From Hyphomicrobiaceae bacterium (lineage in GTDB: Bacteria > Pseudomonadota > Alphaproteobacteria > Rhizobiales > Hyphomicrobiaceae), in NCBI GenBank assembly GCA_020638055.1, contig JACKJH010000006.1, positions 1-64,000 of the forward strand: 64,000 nt of DNA, read 5' to 3'. Made by a program: the position numbers and the translations under genes. The notes under the pieces were generated by a model. The model ran no database searches, was not told where the DNA came from, and saw only the letters and a program-made list of their open reading frames with translations. Shown here piece by piece: positions 46,077 to 55,020 of this stretch. Each line of letters begins with the position of its first letter. Position 1 is the stretch's first letter.

Positions 46077-46270
46077 CCCGCCTTTCTCACGATGGTAGTC
46101 CGGCACGGAGGTGAAAATGATGACAGGCCAGGAGAGCCGTGTAGTTCGATGTGGGATATCGGGCAAACGGCACGACACAGACTGTCATCATTTTCACCCC
46201 GCCCTGCGGGTCGCGCTGGCGCGCCCGACCGCTGCGTCGGGCAGCTCAACCGTAGGACACCGCCCGCCTC
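46077..46270. repeat. family III repeat, copy A
   Basis: About 190 bp match the copy at 59714-59986, from CCCGCCTTTCTCACGATGG to the region CAACCGTAG. A perfect 17-bp inverted pair, GGTGAAAATGATGACAG and CTGTCATCATTTTCACC, frames the central part. The element ends about 20 bp before the sucrose synthase stop codon. Confidence 0.8.
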
Positions 46271-46290
46271 GCGACAAAGGGGGCCGCCAA

Positions 46291-48729
46291 CTATTCTGCT
46301 GCCGGCCACTTTTTCTCCACCAGTGGACGATATTGCAGGCCATAGAACATTTCCAGATAGCGCCAGGTTTCGGTGCGTTCAAGATCGGTTATATGTCGCC
46401 AGAAACCATAAATGCGCGATAGCGTCATCAAACGCTCAGCATACCGAGCCCACGTATAACGCGCCTCCACCCGCGCTATTGCCCCATCAGAAATGCGGTC
46501 CCAAAGTCCAGGGTCTTCGCCACTTCCCGCCATGAACGCACCGATCTTTTCGGCCGCTGCATCGCCGTGGTTGGGATCGATATGGTAGCCCGACTTGCCG
46601 TCTTCGATAATCTCAAGAGGACCGCCAAAGCATGTCGCAAAAACCGGGAGCCCAGTCGCCATTGCCTCGATGACAGTCAAACCGAATGCCTCAAACAACG
46701 CTGGCTGCACGAAGGCGCCGCGGCGCTCTGCAACAAACCGATAAAGCTCCCCCGACAAGGCCTTCTCCAGATGCATTCCCAGCCAACGCACCTGCCCGTC
46801 AAGCTGCAAGTCGTCCATCATCTGGTGCATAGTTGCGATCTGGTCGCGTTCTTCGTTATCGCTGGAGCGCGCCGCATCCACATGGCCAGAGACGATCAGC
46901 AAGTTGCAGTGTTTGCGCAATTCCGGGCTTTCGCCAAACCAGCGCGCAAGACCAGTGATGTTTTTAATCCGGTCCATTCGCGCCATGGTGAGCAGCAGCG
47001 GCTTTTCCGGCGCGGTGAAATTACCGCGATAGGCCCCCTCTGGCCCCTCTCCGAAAACAAGCTCATCAATCTGTTCGATCAGATGCGGCAACCGGCGCGC
47101 CTTGTCGGTTGCGGGAAAGAAAATATCCGTGTCGGCGCCCGGCGAAACGATGTTGAATTTGGGATCGAAGGCATCGATTCCTGAAACAACACGATAAAGC
47201 CCAGGCATCGTGTAGGCCATGTGGCTCTCATACTGCCCAACCGTGTTCCGCGTGCCGGCAATTTCCTGGTAGGTCGATGTGATGATGAAGTCCGCCGCAT
47301 TCATTGCAATCAGGTCCGCAGTGAACTGGCAACTGAAATGGTAATGTGAATCGTTGTCCTTCCAATAGAGATCGGAATAGAGATATTTGGTCTTTTCCAA
47401 TGCGTGCGCGACATTGCATTGCGTGACCTTGAGCCGGTTTGACAAAAGGGTCGCAACGAGGTTGCCGTCTGAATAGTTGCCAACGATGAGATCAGGACGT
47501 GCTGAAAGCTCCGCCAGTAGTTCTCGTTCGCAATCGTGGGAGAAACGCTCAAGGTAAGGCCAGATCTCGAACCGTGACAGCCAATGCTTATGAACTGAAC
47601 CGTCGGCATGGCGGAACGGAACACGCAGGATGTACGCGTTGCGCGTACCCGCGATCATTTCCTTGCGTTCGTTTGCACTTGTGCCCTCGGCTTCCGGGAT
47701 CAGTCGCGTGACCACAATGATCTGCGGCTCGATGTCGAGGCCCTGGCAAGCGAGGCGCTCGCGCATTTCACGCTCCAGCGCCCGCACCTGGTCAAGAATA
47801 TAGACGACCTGCCCGCCCGTATCGGGCCGCCCAAGCACGTTGGTTTGGCCGAACCATCCATGCGGCGACAGGATAACGACCGAAAAGATCATCGGCACGC
47901 GCTTCAGGAAATTTTCGATGGTAACCGGAGTTGGCGCTTCGAGTATATCCTGCAGGCAGCGCATCATATCCGACACTTCAACTGCGGTTCGCCCCCAGCC
48001 AACCTCGAAGCCCAACGTCTGCATCACAGATACGAAGCTCGCCCACGGCGTTTCATCTGGAAACGTCGAAAGGCGCTCCAGCGCGTTGCGCAGCGCTTCG
48101 CGCAGGCCAGGCACATCACCGATCAGGCCATTCAGCATGAGTTGTTGCCCGCGCCACTTATGCAGACGCAGAAATTCCAAAAGCTTCTTGTCACCCGCCG
48201 ATCCATTTCGGACACTCGATGTATCGAAAATCTGGCTCGACAACCGCCGGTTCAAAAATTCAACACCGCTGCCGATGGAACGCGATTCGCGCATCTTTAA
48301 TACGTCGCGCAAAAAGGGTTCGAAATCGATTTCGAGTGTCCAATCATCGCTTGATCGGTTGGGGTCGACGAGATGTTCCTTGAAAGCCAGGTATTCGCGC
48401 ACGGGAATATCCTGTACGTCGAGCTGATCGAGTAGAATACGCAGATAGCTCCAACGCCCGATGCGAGGCCTCAACGCAAGGCATAAGGTTGCACCGTCGT
48501 GGGCTGCATCCTGTACCATGCGCAGCATGTTGGTGAGAGGTGTATCAAGCTCGGTTGCGTCAATGCCCCCGTCCGACTCGCCCAGACGATCCAGAACGTC
48601 CATCACTTGGCTGCGAAGCAAAAACGGTTGCCCCGCAGAAGCGATACGATGCAGGATGCCGTGCGCGGTCGCGCGGTGGTCGGTGATGTAGCTTTTCAGC
48701 GAACCTATATCGATCAGGTGTTGGCTCAT
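46291..48729 (-). CDS. sucrose synthase
   Basis: This 812-residue protein has the length and domain order of sucrose synthase: an N-terminal regulatory part, the sucrose-binding segment NVLGRPDTGGQVVYILDQVR, and a GT-B glycosyltransferase domain with LTMARMDRIKNITGLARWF and the donor-binding PALFEAFGLTVIEAMATGLP followed by FGGPLEIIEDG. It interconverts sucrose plus NDP and NDP-glucose plus fructose. The ATG at 48729 overlaps the fructokinase stop as ATGA, so the two are translationally coupled. An in-frame ATG four codons upstream is less likely. Together with fructokinase it could return fructose from sucrose breakdown to metabolism. The end of the gene abuts a family III repeat. Confidence 0.93.
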   Translation of the reverse strand: MSQHLIDIGSLKSYITDHRATAHGILHRIASAGQPFLLRSQVMDVLDRLGESDGGIDATELDTPLTNMLRMVQDAAHDGATLCLALRPRIGRWSYLRILLDQLDVQDIPVREYLAFKEHLVDPNRSSDDWTLEIDFEPFLRDVLKMRESRSIGSGVEFLNRRLSSQIFDTSSVRNGSAGDKKLLEFLRLHKWRGQQLMLNGLIGDVPGLREALRNALERLSTFPDETPWASFVSVMQTLGFEVGWGRTAVEVSDMMRCLQDILEAPTPVTIENFLKRVPMIFSVVILSPHGWFGQTNVLGRPDTGGQVVYILDQVRALEREMRERLACQGLDIEPQIIVVTRLIPEAEGTSANERKEMIAGTRNAYILRVPFRHADGSVHKHWLSRFEIWPYLERFSHDCERELLAELSARPDLIVGNYSDGNLVATLLSNRLKVTQCNVAHALEKTKYLYSDLYWKDNDSHYHFSCQFTADLIAMNAADFIITSTYQEIAGTRNTVGQYESHMAYTMPGLYRVVSGIDAFDPKFNIVSPGADTDIFFPATDKARRLPHLIEQIDELVFGEGPEGAYRGNFTAPEKPLLLTMARMDRIKNITGLARWFGESPELRKHCNLLIVSGHVDAARSSDNEERDQIATMHQMMDDLQLDGQVRWLGMHLEKALSGELYRFVAERRGAFVQPALFEAFGLTVIEAMATGLPVFATCFGGPLEIIEDGKSGYHIDPNHGDAAAEKIGAFMAGSGEDPGLWDRISDGAIARVEARYTWARYAERLMTLSRIYGFWRHITDLERTETWRYLEMFYGLQYRPLVEKKWPAAE

Positions 48730-49619
48730 GTCATGTCCCATGTGTTTCGTATTGGGTTATAAAAACCAGCGTCTGAAGGCGTGGCACCACGTTGTCCGAC
48801 GACGCGCCCGGCAAGGTCCTGCGCCCGTTGCAGCGCAATCGACAGGCTCCAGCCCTCCATCAACCCAAGCACTATGATTGATGCAAAAGCATCGCCTGCT
48901 CCCACTGTGTCGACCACGTCGGCTTTCGCGTCCGGAAGAACCTCGAAAGTTTGACCTGACTTCGAAACAGCCACGGCACCTTTGGCACCACGCGTCAAAA
49001 CAACAAATTCAAGATCATGTTTCACTATCAGCTTATGAACCCGGGTCTTTTGATCTTCCGGCCCCTTCGCAACATGATCAAGCTCTTCGTCATTAAGCTT
49101 GACCCAAGTCGCCTGACCGATCATCCGCTCGGCTTCCGCTATCGTCCACCAAGGTGCGCGCAGATTAACGTCGAGAAAAATTGGCGCCTTGCAGCGATCA
49201 AGTAGCTGACTGAAATTATTGCGCGTCGTTTCACTGCGCATCGCAAGGGTGCCATGATAAATCAGACACGTATTCTCCGGCAGCTTGTCACCCACGTCGT
49301 CAATATAGTCGTAGGCAGCGTTTGCCACGATGTCAAAACGCGGGTCGCCGTTCACAAAGCGCACATCGACGCTGCCGGTTGGTCGGGCAACGTCTGTTTG
49401 CAAGCCATCGGTGTCCATACCCCAGCCTTCCATTCTGGCCAGGATTGACCGACCCGCTTCATCGTGCCCAACACGGGAAACGAACAACGGCCTCTTGCCC
49501 AACGCCTGCAAGTGCCACGCGACATTGAATGGAGCACCACCAAGAACCGAGCTGCCGTCGGGAAAGCGGTCATACAATACCTCGCCGAAAACCAAGGGTC
49601 GGCCGCTCATTTTTGTCAT
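48726..49619 (-). CDS. PfkB-family fructokinase
   Basis: This 297-residue sugar kinase has the PfkB signatures: SSVLGGAPFNVAWHLQALG at the N-terminus and DVVDTVGAGDAFASIIVLGL with the catalytic Asp near the C-terminus. VLTRGAKGAVAVSKSG is the usual preceding strand. In this operon its most probable substrate is fructose, formed by sucrose synthase. GGAG lies upstream of the ATG at 49619; a frame from 49736 would overlap the phosphatase gene. It starts 40 bp after that gene's stop, so the genes are likely one operon. Confidence 0.9.
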   Translation of the reverse strand: MTKMSGRPLVFGEVLYDRFPDGSSVLGGAPFNVAWHLQALGKRPLFVSRVGHDEAGRSILARMEGWGMDTDGLQTDVARPTGSVDVRFVNGDPRFDIVANAAYDYIDDVGDKLPENTCLIYHGTLAMRSETTRNNFSQLLDRCKAPIFLDVNLRAPWWTIAEAERMIGQATWVKLNDEELDHVAKGPEDQKTRVHKLIVKHDLEFVVLTRGAKGAVAVSKSGQTFEVLPDAKADVVDTVGAGDAFASIIVLGLMEGWSLSIALQRAQDLAGRVVGQRGATPSDAGFYNPIRNTWDMT

Positions 49620-49659
49620 TGAGTGTGCTCCAGTCGGGTGTTCGAATGAGCCAAAGTCC

Positions 49660-50484
49660 CTACACCGCCGTTTCCTGGGCCTTGAACACGCCGTAGTGAA
49701 AGGCGCCCTCGATAACCCCGCTCGTATAGTAACCACTCAACCCATCGCTTTGCCCTTTGGCGTGATAGATTTTCAGCTCAGGCGCCAGTCGGCGTGCCTT
49801 CTTTATGTTCTCGACAAGTTGTTCATCAGCGTTCCGCACCAGCACACCGCAAAAGCCTGCGGTCAGCGGGAAGATATCGTTGCCACTATCCCCGCAGAAG
49901 ACAACATCGCCCCGCTCCTGACCATACTCATCAGCCACATATTCCAATGCAGTTTGTTTTGTCGCGCTGTTGGGAAGAAAATCGAGAAGACCTTTGCCGT
50001 CCTGTGGATCGAAACTGTAAATTGCAACTTCATCGAACTGGCCCTTCACGCGCTCATCGACCGCAGTCAGGATGTCATCGCGACGCGCATGATCTGCATA
50101 ATAGCTTTGCTTGAATGGATTGAGATGCTCCCGTTCCTGTTCACGCAATCCATCGACATCTGCCACGGCATCGCGCACCGCGCTTGCGTCCCATCGCGGG
50201 CTGGAACGCCTAACGTGTGCGTTCCAGCCGTCGTCTGGCACCCACGCCCCATCCTTATATTTCCGAATGGTTGTACCAACGTCACCGCATAGAACGTCGG
50301 GATAGCGCACGCCGAATTCGGCAATTGCCTTTTCGGTCAGCGCCAGGCTCCGCCCGGTAACATAGACCAAGAGCACATCGTTGCTTCGCGTCAGACTGTT
50401 GAACAAGTCAATGGCACCTGGGTCGGCCGGCCACTCACCGTTTGGCAACAGTGTGCGGTCCAGGTCAGTGGCTAGAATTTTCAT
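49660..50484 (-). CDS. sucrose-6F-phosphate phosphatase
   Basis: This 274-residue HAD hydrolase has the nucleophile motif ATDLDRTLLPNG, a VTGRSLAL segment as motif II and GDSGNDIFPLTAGFCGVLV as motif IV, as in sucrose phosphatases. It would remove phosphate from sucrose-6-phosphate made by the upstream synthase. The start at 50484 is chosen because the longer open frame (to 50619) is read through a family I repeat and has no family features. Two repeat copies separate it from the synthase gene, so it may depend on read-through or its own promoter. The synthase has its own phosphatase-like domain, making the pair partly redundant. Confidence 0.88.
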   Translation of the reverse strand: MKILATDLDRTLLPNGEWPADPGAIDLFNSLTRSNDVLLVYVTGRSLALTEKAIAEFGVRYPDVLCGDVGTTIRKYKDGAWVPDDGWNAHVRRSSPRWDASAVRDAVADVDGLREQEREHLNPFKQSYYADHARRDDILTAVDERVKGQFDEVAIYSFDPQDGKGLLDFLPNSATKQTALEYVADEYGQERGDVVFCGDSGNDIFPLTAGFCGVLVRNADEQLVENIKKARRLAPELKIYHAKGQSDGLSGYYTSGVIEGAFHYGVFKAQETAV

Positions 50485-50533
50485 GTTCGCACCTTGGATT
50501 TCCGATCCGGGCCGGGCGGGGTTTCGACGTAGG

Positions 50534-50637
50534 CTAGAGCATTTTCCGACGAAGTGGACACCGGTTCGTCGCAGAAAATGCGACCAAACAAAAAAGCTAG
50601 AGCGCTGATCCGATTCCATCGGATCGAAAAGCGCTAT
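50534..50637. repeat. RIME-like repeat, family I, copy 4
   Basis: This copy starts CTAGAGCATTTTCCGACGAA and ends AAAAGCGCTATA. Its right end overlaps by one to two bases with the next copy. The pair forms a tandem array between the synthase and phosphatase genes. Confidence 0.88.
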
Positions 50638-50712
50638 AGAGCATTTTCCAACGAAGTGGACGCCGGTTCGCCGAAGAAAATGCGACCAAACAAAAAAGCT
50701 GGAGCGCTGTGC
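50636..50712. repeat. RIME-like repeat, family I, copy 5 (truncated)
   Basis: This copy starts TAGAGCATTTTCCAACGAA and stops after the GGAGCGCTGTG segment, so the second palindrome is lost. It follows copy 4 directly in the same orientation. Confidence 0.8.
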
Positions 50713-50882
50713 GGCGTTAAACCTGCATAGAGCAACACCTGCGAGCGATCGTTCTTCCGATGCAGTCGAGACCGTTGATCGCCATCAACGTCCACATCCA
50801 ATTCACCATGGAATGTCGACAATAGCTGCGTTCTGCATCCACAAGCGTCACCACCTCATCATCGAACAAGACAACTGCTCTT

Positions 50883-53090
50883 TCACGTCGAGCGCCCCTG
50901 AGACGGATCGCCTTCGCCCTCCGCCGGAACCTGGCACGAGCCAAAGAAATCATAATGCTCGATCGCCTCAAGTATACCGCGCGCATGCGAACGCTTTGCA
51001 AAGTAGATGCGTTCGATATCGGTTAGCCGAGACAATTCCTCATCGTGTCGGTTGGCAACCACCACGGCAAGCGTGTTTCCCCGCATCATGTCTTCATCCG
51101 CGCCCGAACCACCCGCAACCAATGTATGTTCAAGCGGCACGCCCCAACCCGCCATCACATAGCGCAGCGCCAGCCCCTTCGACGCTCGCACCGGCAGAAT
51201 GTCCATGTACTGGCCAAAAGACAGCGTCACGTTTACGGAGAGTTCCTCCTTGTGCAGCAGGCTCACGATTTCCTCGATAGGCGGCGCCGTCGCATCATCA
51301 TAATAGTAGCTGAGCTTGAAAAAGCTCTGCTCGGTGTCAGGCTGCAATTTGAGCCCCGGCAGATCTGCAAGAAACGGTCGAATTTTACGCGGCGGAGTCC
51401 AGTGATGGTCTATATGGCGCACCCACGCATCATCCTTGGTCAACTCAGGCGCGTAATGGATTTGTGTTCCAGCACTTGTAATGAGCACGTCGGGTTCGGG
51501 AATATTGTAACGGCGAAGCATTCGCAAGGCGCTGTCGAGGCGACGACCGGTGGCAATGCCGAAATGCGCACACGTCCGATTGGCTCGCATCATCTCGACA
51601 AACGTGGGAAGAGAATCGGGATCACCCAGAAGGTTCTGGTCCAGGTCTGAAAAAAGAGCACGGTCGTGATGAAGCTTGCCGCGTTGGCGTTTGGCAGGAC
51701 GAAATAGCCGGCCCGTTTCGTCCAACACCGGTCGAACTTCTGCAAGATAGGATTTTGAATGCGCATCCCAGGAATAGTGCGTGGACACGCCCTTGAGCCC
51801 GTTAAGTGAGCAGCGCTCCCAGAATGCGCCATCTTTCAGAATTGCAAGCAAAGCAGTCGTTATGTCGTCAACGTCGAGTGGATCGATCAAAAGCCCGTTG
51901 TTGCAGTTGCCTATAATCTCGGTTGGACCACCATCATCTGTAGCCGCAATCGGCAAGCCACTCGCGGCAGCTTCGATCAACGTCAATCCAAAAGGTTCAG
52001 TCAGCGCCGGATTGACGAACACGCCCTTCAACCGTGCACCGTGCCGGTAGATCTCTGGAACGTCTACGCTCTTGTGGTGTTTTGGATACGCTACCCGGCC
52101 ATAAAGATCGTATTTGTCCACCAGCATCAGCAGTTCGGAAAGCACTTGTTGCGCACCCTCGTCCATCGCGGCAATGTCATCGCGGTTGCCCGCAACCACA
52201 ACCAGATTGGCAAGTTCTTGTAGTTCGTTAGAACTCCCGTAGGCGCTCACAAGTGTAGAGATATTCTTGCGCGCATCCGGTCTGGAAAGAGCCAAAATCG
52301 AGGGTTTGTCTGGATCGCGCAAAAAGCGATCGATTTCATCAAGGATTGCCGGCCGCTCTCCGGTCGCTCGCGCGACAAAAGGAGGACGGAAAATTTTAAG
52401 GTCTATCCCCGGCGGAATAACCCTCATCTGATCGGGCTGGTAATGATCGTAGAGTTCGTATTGCTCGTCGATCTCCTGGCGTGTGCTGGTGACAACGCGC
52501 TCGGCATTGGCCAGCGTCATCTCTTCCGCCTCGATACGCCGACGCATGTTGTAGCGGTTGTCGACCGCCTCCTTCGTTAACCCGGTTGCGATCAAACGGC
52601 GGCGCTTGACCCGCCCAAGTGAATGCCCCGTGAATATCAGCGGAATGCCGAGCAGTTGCGATAATCTGGTGCCCACGTAGCCTGCGTCCGCATAATGGGC
52701 ATGCAACAAATCCGGCAAGCGCGGCTGCGAGCGCAGAAGGACAAGGGCGTTGTCGATAAAGCCGTCGAGATGGTCCCAAAGGCGTTCCTTGGGAAAATAG
52801 ACCTCCTTCGGTCCTGCTTCGATGCGCACGATCCTTACTTTGTCGGAAACGGTTTCGATCGGCTCACTGTAATCGGTTGATACGCTTGGATCGGCGATCA
52901 GGCGTGTCAAAAGATCGACACGCTCCACCTCATCACGCCGCCCCAGCGCCGTCGCGAGTTCGACCACATACTTAATCTGGCCGCCGGTATCTGCGTCCCG
53001 GCCAAGCTCAAGGTTTTGTCCGCGAACAAGCCCGTGCACGCTGAGATGGAGAAGATAAAGCTTGTTCGTGGTGTGCGTAGTCAACGCCAT
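50883..53090 (-). CDS. sucrose-phosphate synthase with C-terminal phosphatase-like domain
   Basis: This 735-residue protein starts with a GT-B glycosyltransferase domain: LELGRDADTGGQIKYVVELA (UDP-glucose or fructose-6-phosphate region), GHSLGRVKRRRL, PSILALSRPDARKNISTL and PALTEPFGLTLIEAAASGLP with TDDGGPTEIIG. A HAD domain begins near residue 490: motif I is SDLDQNLLGD, which keeps the D-x-D core, and motif IV is GGSGADEDMM. It makes sucrose-6-phosphate and may also dephosphorylate it. The start at 53090 is set by the family N-terminus MALTTHTTNKLYLL; the frame opens earlier at 53150. It heads the leftward sucrose genes. Confidence 0.92.
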   Translation of the reverse strand: MALTTHTTNKLYLLHLSVHGLVRGQNLELGRDADTGGQIKYVVELATALGRRDEVERVDLLTRLIADPSVSTDYSEPIETVSDKVRIVRIEAGPKEVYFPKERLWDHLDGFIDNALVLLRSQPRLPDLLHAHYADAGYVGTRLSQLLGIPLIFTGHSLGRVKRRRLIATGLTKEAVDNRYNMRRRIEAEEMTLANAERVVTSTRQEIDEQYELYDHYQPDQMRVIPPGIDLKIFRPPFVARATGERPAILDEIDRFLRDPDKPSILALSRPDARKNISTLVSAYGSSNELQELANLVVVAGNRDDIAAMDEGAQQVLSELLMLVDKYDLYGRVAYPKHHKSVDVPEIYRHGARLKGVFVNPALTEPFGLTLIEAAASGLPIAATDDGGPTEIIGNCNNGLLIDPLDVDDITTALLAILKDGAFWERCSLNGLKGVSTHYSWDAHSKSYLAEVRPVLDETGRLFRPAKRQRGKLHHDRALFSDLDQNLLGDPDSLPTFVEMMRANRTCAHFGIATGRRLDSALRMLRRYNIPEPDVLITSAGTQIHYAPELTKDDAWVRHIDHHWTPPRKIRPFLADLPGLKLQPDTEQSFFKLSYYYDDATAPPIEEIVSLLHKEELSVNVTLSFGQYMDILPVRASKGLALRYVMAGWGVPLEHTLVAGGSGADEDMMRGNTLAVVVANRHDEELSRLTDIERIYFAKRSHARGILEAIEHYDFFGSCQVPAEGEGDPSQGRST

Positions 53091-53400
53091 GCATTCCCTG
53101 GTTCGTTCGGCGCGAATACTGGACCAATTAGCCAGATCCAGAATTGCCACAAAGCATGCAGGGCCAAAATTTTGAGCAGTTCAGCGCACAAAATTTGCCC
53201 AAAGCAGAAAACCAGAACCCGTTTGTCGTTCACAGCACTTGAATAAGTGCCATCGGCTGGAATGCTTAGTGTTGCAAGAGACCGCACTTATCGCAACCCC
53301 GCCGAGACAGTGGGTGGCCAGCCATCATCGCTTCGCATGGGTATATAGGTTCGACGGCCATCTTCATCGGGCCAACAACAAACTGCAGGCACAGTCCGTT

Positions 53401-53505
53401 CTAGAGCATGTTCCGACGAAGTGGACACCGGTTCGTCGAAGAAAATGCGACCGAACAAGAAGCTAGAGCGCCGATCCGATTCTATCGGATCGGAATGCGC
53501 TCTAG
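53401..53505. repeat. RIME-like repeat, family I, copy 6
   Basis: This 105-bp copy has CTAG at both ends, from CTAGAGCATGTTCCGACGAA to GGAATGCGCTCTAG. The second palindrome CCGATCCGATTC against GGATCGG is well preserved. It lies between the sucrose genes and the small exported protein gene. The gap 53091-53564 holds nothing else recognised. Confidence 0.9.
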
Positions 53506-53564
53506 CCGGAACCATGCCCACGGTTAATCCGCCAATCAATGGTGAGCGATTTGCAATCGCCCGC

Positions 53565-53900
53565 CTAATTCGTGATGGCACCCTGTAGCACCTCAACGCG
53601 GTCGCCGTGACGGCTGATCTCGATTCTGACCGGCGCTTGACCCTGCGGCGCGGGTGCCGACAACACCACGCTTTGTCCCGGAGACAGCACAGCCTCGAAC
53701 CGAACAGCCTTGCTTTCGGCATCTGCAAGCGTAGCAACGACCCTAAATCCAGCTTTGTCCACGGTGTAATACGCCACGCCTTTAGCCACGCCAAGATCGA
53801 TGGGTTGCCCGCGGTAGGCAGCCAGATCGCCAGCCTGAGCTGCGGTGGCAACACCTGCCAAGGCAACGATCGCTACCAATGTTTTCTTCAAATTCTTCAT
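53565..53900 (-). CDS. small exported protein of unknown function
   Basis: This 111-residue protein has a clear signal peptide (MKNLKKTLVAIVALAGVATA with cleavage likely after AQA near residue 23). The mature part is small and beta-rich, with DLGVAKGVAYYTVDKAG and PVRIEISRHGDRVEV, and has no cysteines. The family is not recognised. It is divergent from a LysR regulator with 58 bp between their starts, which is the usual arrangement of a LysR gene and its target. Confidence 0.75.
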   Translation of the reverse strand: MKNLKKTLVAIVALAGVATAAQAGDLAAYRGQPIDLGVAKGVAYYTVDKAGFRVVATLADAESKAVRFEAVLSPGQSVVLSAPAPQGQAPVRIEISRHGDRVEVLQGAITN

Positions 53901-53958
53901 GGTTCTTTGCTCCTGATCTGGTGAAAGGCCACAACCGCCTTCCTCTCTGACCGGGAGA

Positions 53959-54930
53959 ATGGTACAAAGCGCATTATTAGTCCAACCGATTGGATTCATA
54001 TTGGCTATCGATTATAATAATTTGTCTCGTATCGACCTCAACCTGCTCGTTGCCTTTGATGCCTTGATCACCGAACGCAGCGTGACGAAGGCGGCTGAAC
54101 GTGTCGGGCTTGGTCAATCCGCGATGAGTCACAACCTGGCAAGACTTCGCCAACTGTTCGACGATGAACTTTTTGTACGCACGCCGCACGGTATGCGCCC
54201 CACACCCAAGGCTGCCGCATTGGCCGATCGCGTGCGGATCACGCTGTCAGGCATACAGGGCCTTGTGTCGCGCGAAGAACAATTCGACCCCACCAAGGCA
54301 AATCGCACCTTTCGCATCGCTCTTCCCGACAGCGTGGAAATGCTGATCGGACCCAAGCTCCTGGCCATCGGCTGCGCTGAAGCACCTGGATTACGATTCC
54401 GTCTCTACTCGACGGACGAACGTCAACTGCTCGAAGAAATCGACGCTGACAATATAGATATCGGCATAGGCATTGGAACGTTTCCCGGCGGCCAGGTTCA
54501 CCATAAACGCAGGTTGCTTTCCACCGACAGTTATCTATGCATGTTCAACGCCCAACAAGTTGGCTTCAAACCGCCCATCTCGCTGAAAAACTACGTGCGC
54601 CTGCCGCATGTACTGACGAGCCTGCGCAAAGGAGAACGCGGTGTCGTTGACGATGCACTTGAAAAAATCGGTCAGTCCCGCACTGTTGCGTTGGTCACGC
54701 CGCGCTTCGTCGGTGTGCCGTTTCTTGTCGCCGGTGCTCCCGTAGTCACCACAATGCATGCGAGACTGGCGCGCATTTTTGCCAAGGAACTAAATCTCGC
54801 GCTCAGCCGCGTTCCTGTCGATCTACCCGAGGTCAGAATGTCGATGCTATGGCACGCATCATATGATGACGACGCCGGACACGCCTGGCTGAGAAACGCC
54901 ATTGTCAGGGCCAGCGGAAAGGCGCGATAA
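53959..54930 (+). CDS. LysR-type transcriptional regulator
   Basis: This 323-residue protein has the N-terminal winged HTH of LysR regulators (LNLLVAFDALITERSVTKAA with GLGQSAMSHNLARLRQLFDD and ELFVRTPHGMRPTPKAAAL) and a C-terminal effector-binding domain. In the closely spaced segment DIGIGIGTFPGGQVHHKRR it resembles NodD-like members. The first codon is uncertain; the frame opens at 53959, but a TTG at 54001 is another option. It is divergent from the small exported protein gene and 90 bp upstream of the permease gene, so it may control one or both. The effector cannot be inferred. Confidence 0.92.
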   Translation: MVQSALLVQPIGFILAIDYNNLSRIDLNLLVAFDALITERSVTKAAERVGLGQSAMSHNLARLRQLFDDELFVRTPHGMRPTPKAAALADRVRITLSGIQGLVSREEQFDPTKANRTFRIALPDSVEMLIGPKLLAIGCAEAPGLRFRLYSTDERQLLEEIDADNIDIGIGIGTFPGGQVHHKRRLLSTDSYLCMFNAQQVGFKPPISLKNYVRLPHVLTSLRKGERGVVDDALEKIGQSRTVALVTPRFVGVPFLVAGAPVVTTMHARLARIFAKELNLALSRVPVDLPEVRMSMLWHASYDDDAGHAWLRNAIVRASGKAR

Positions 54931-55020
54931 CAAACCGCAAACACGAAGTTGCCAAGCTGCGCTGGCCACTGCACCGCCTGAAACTTTATCCAAACCCGCA
55001 AACCAGCCATATGGAGTGCC

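Noticed and set aside
45866..46309. A 147-codon minus-strand frame downstream of sucrose synthase
   Set aside because: Its N-terminal half is read from a family III repeat, and the rest matches nothing I know.
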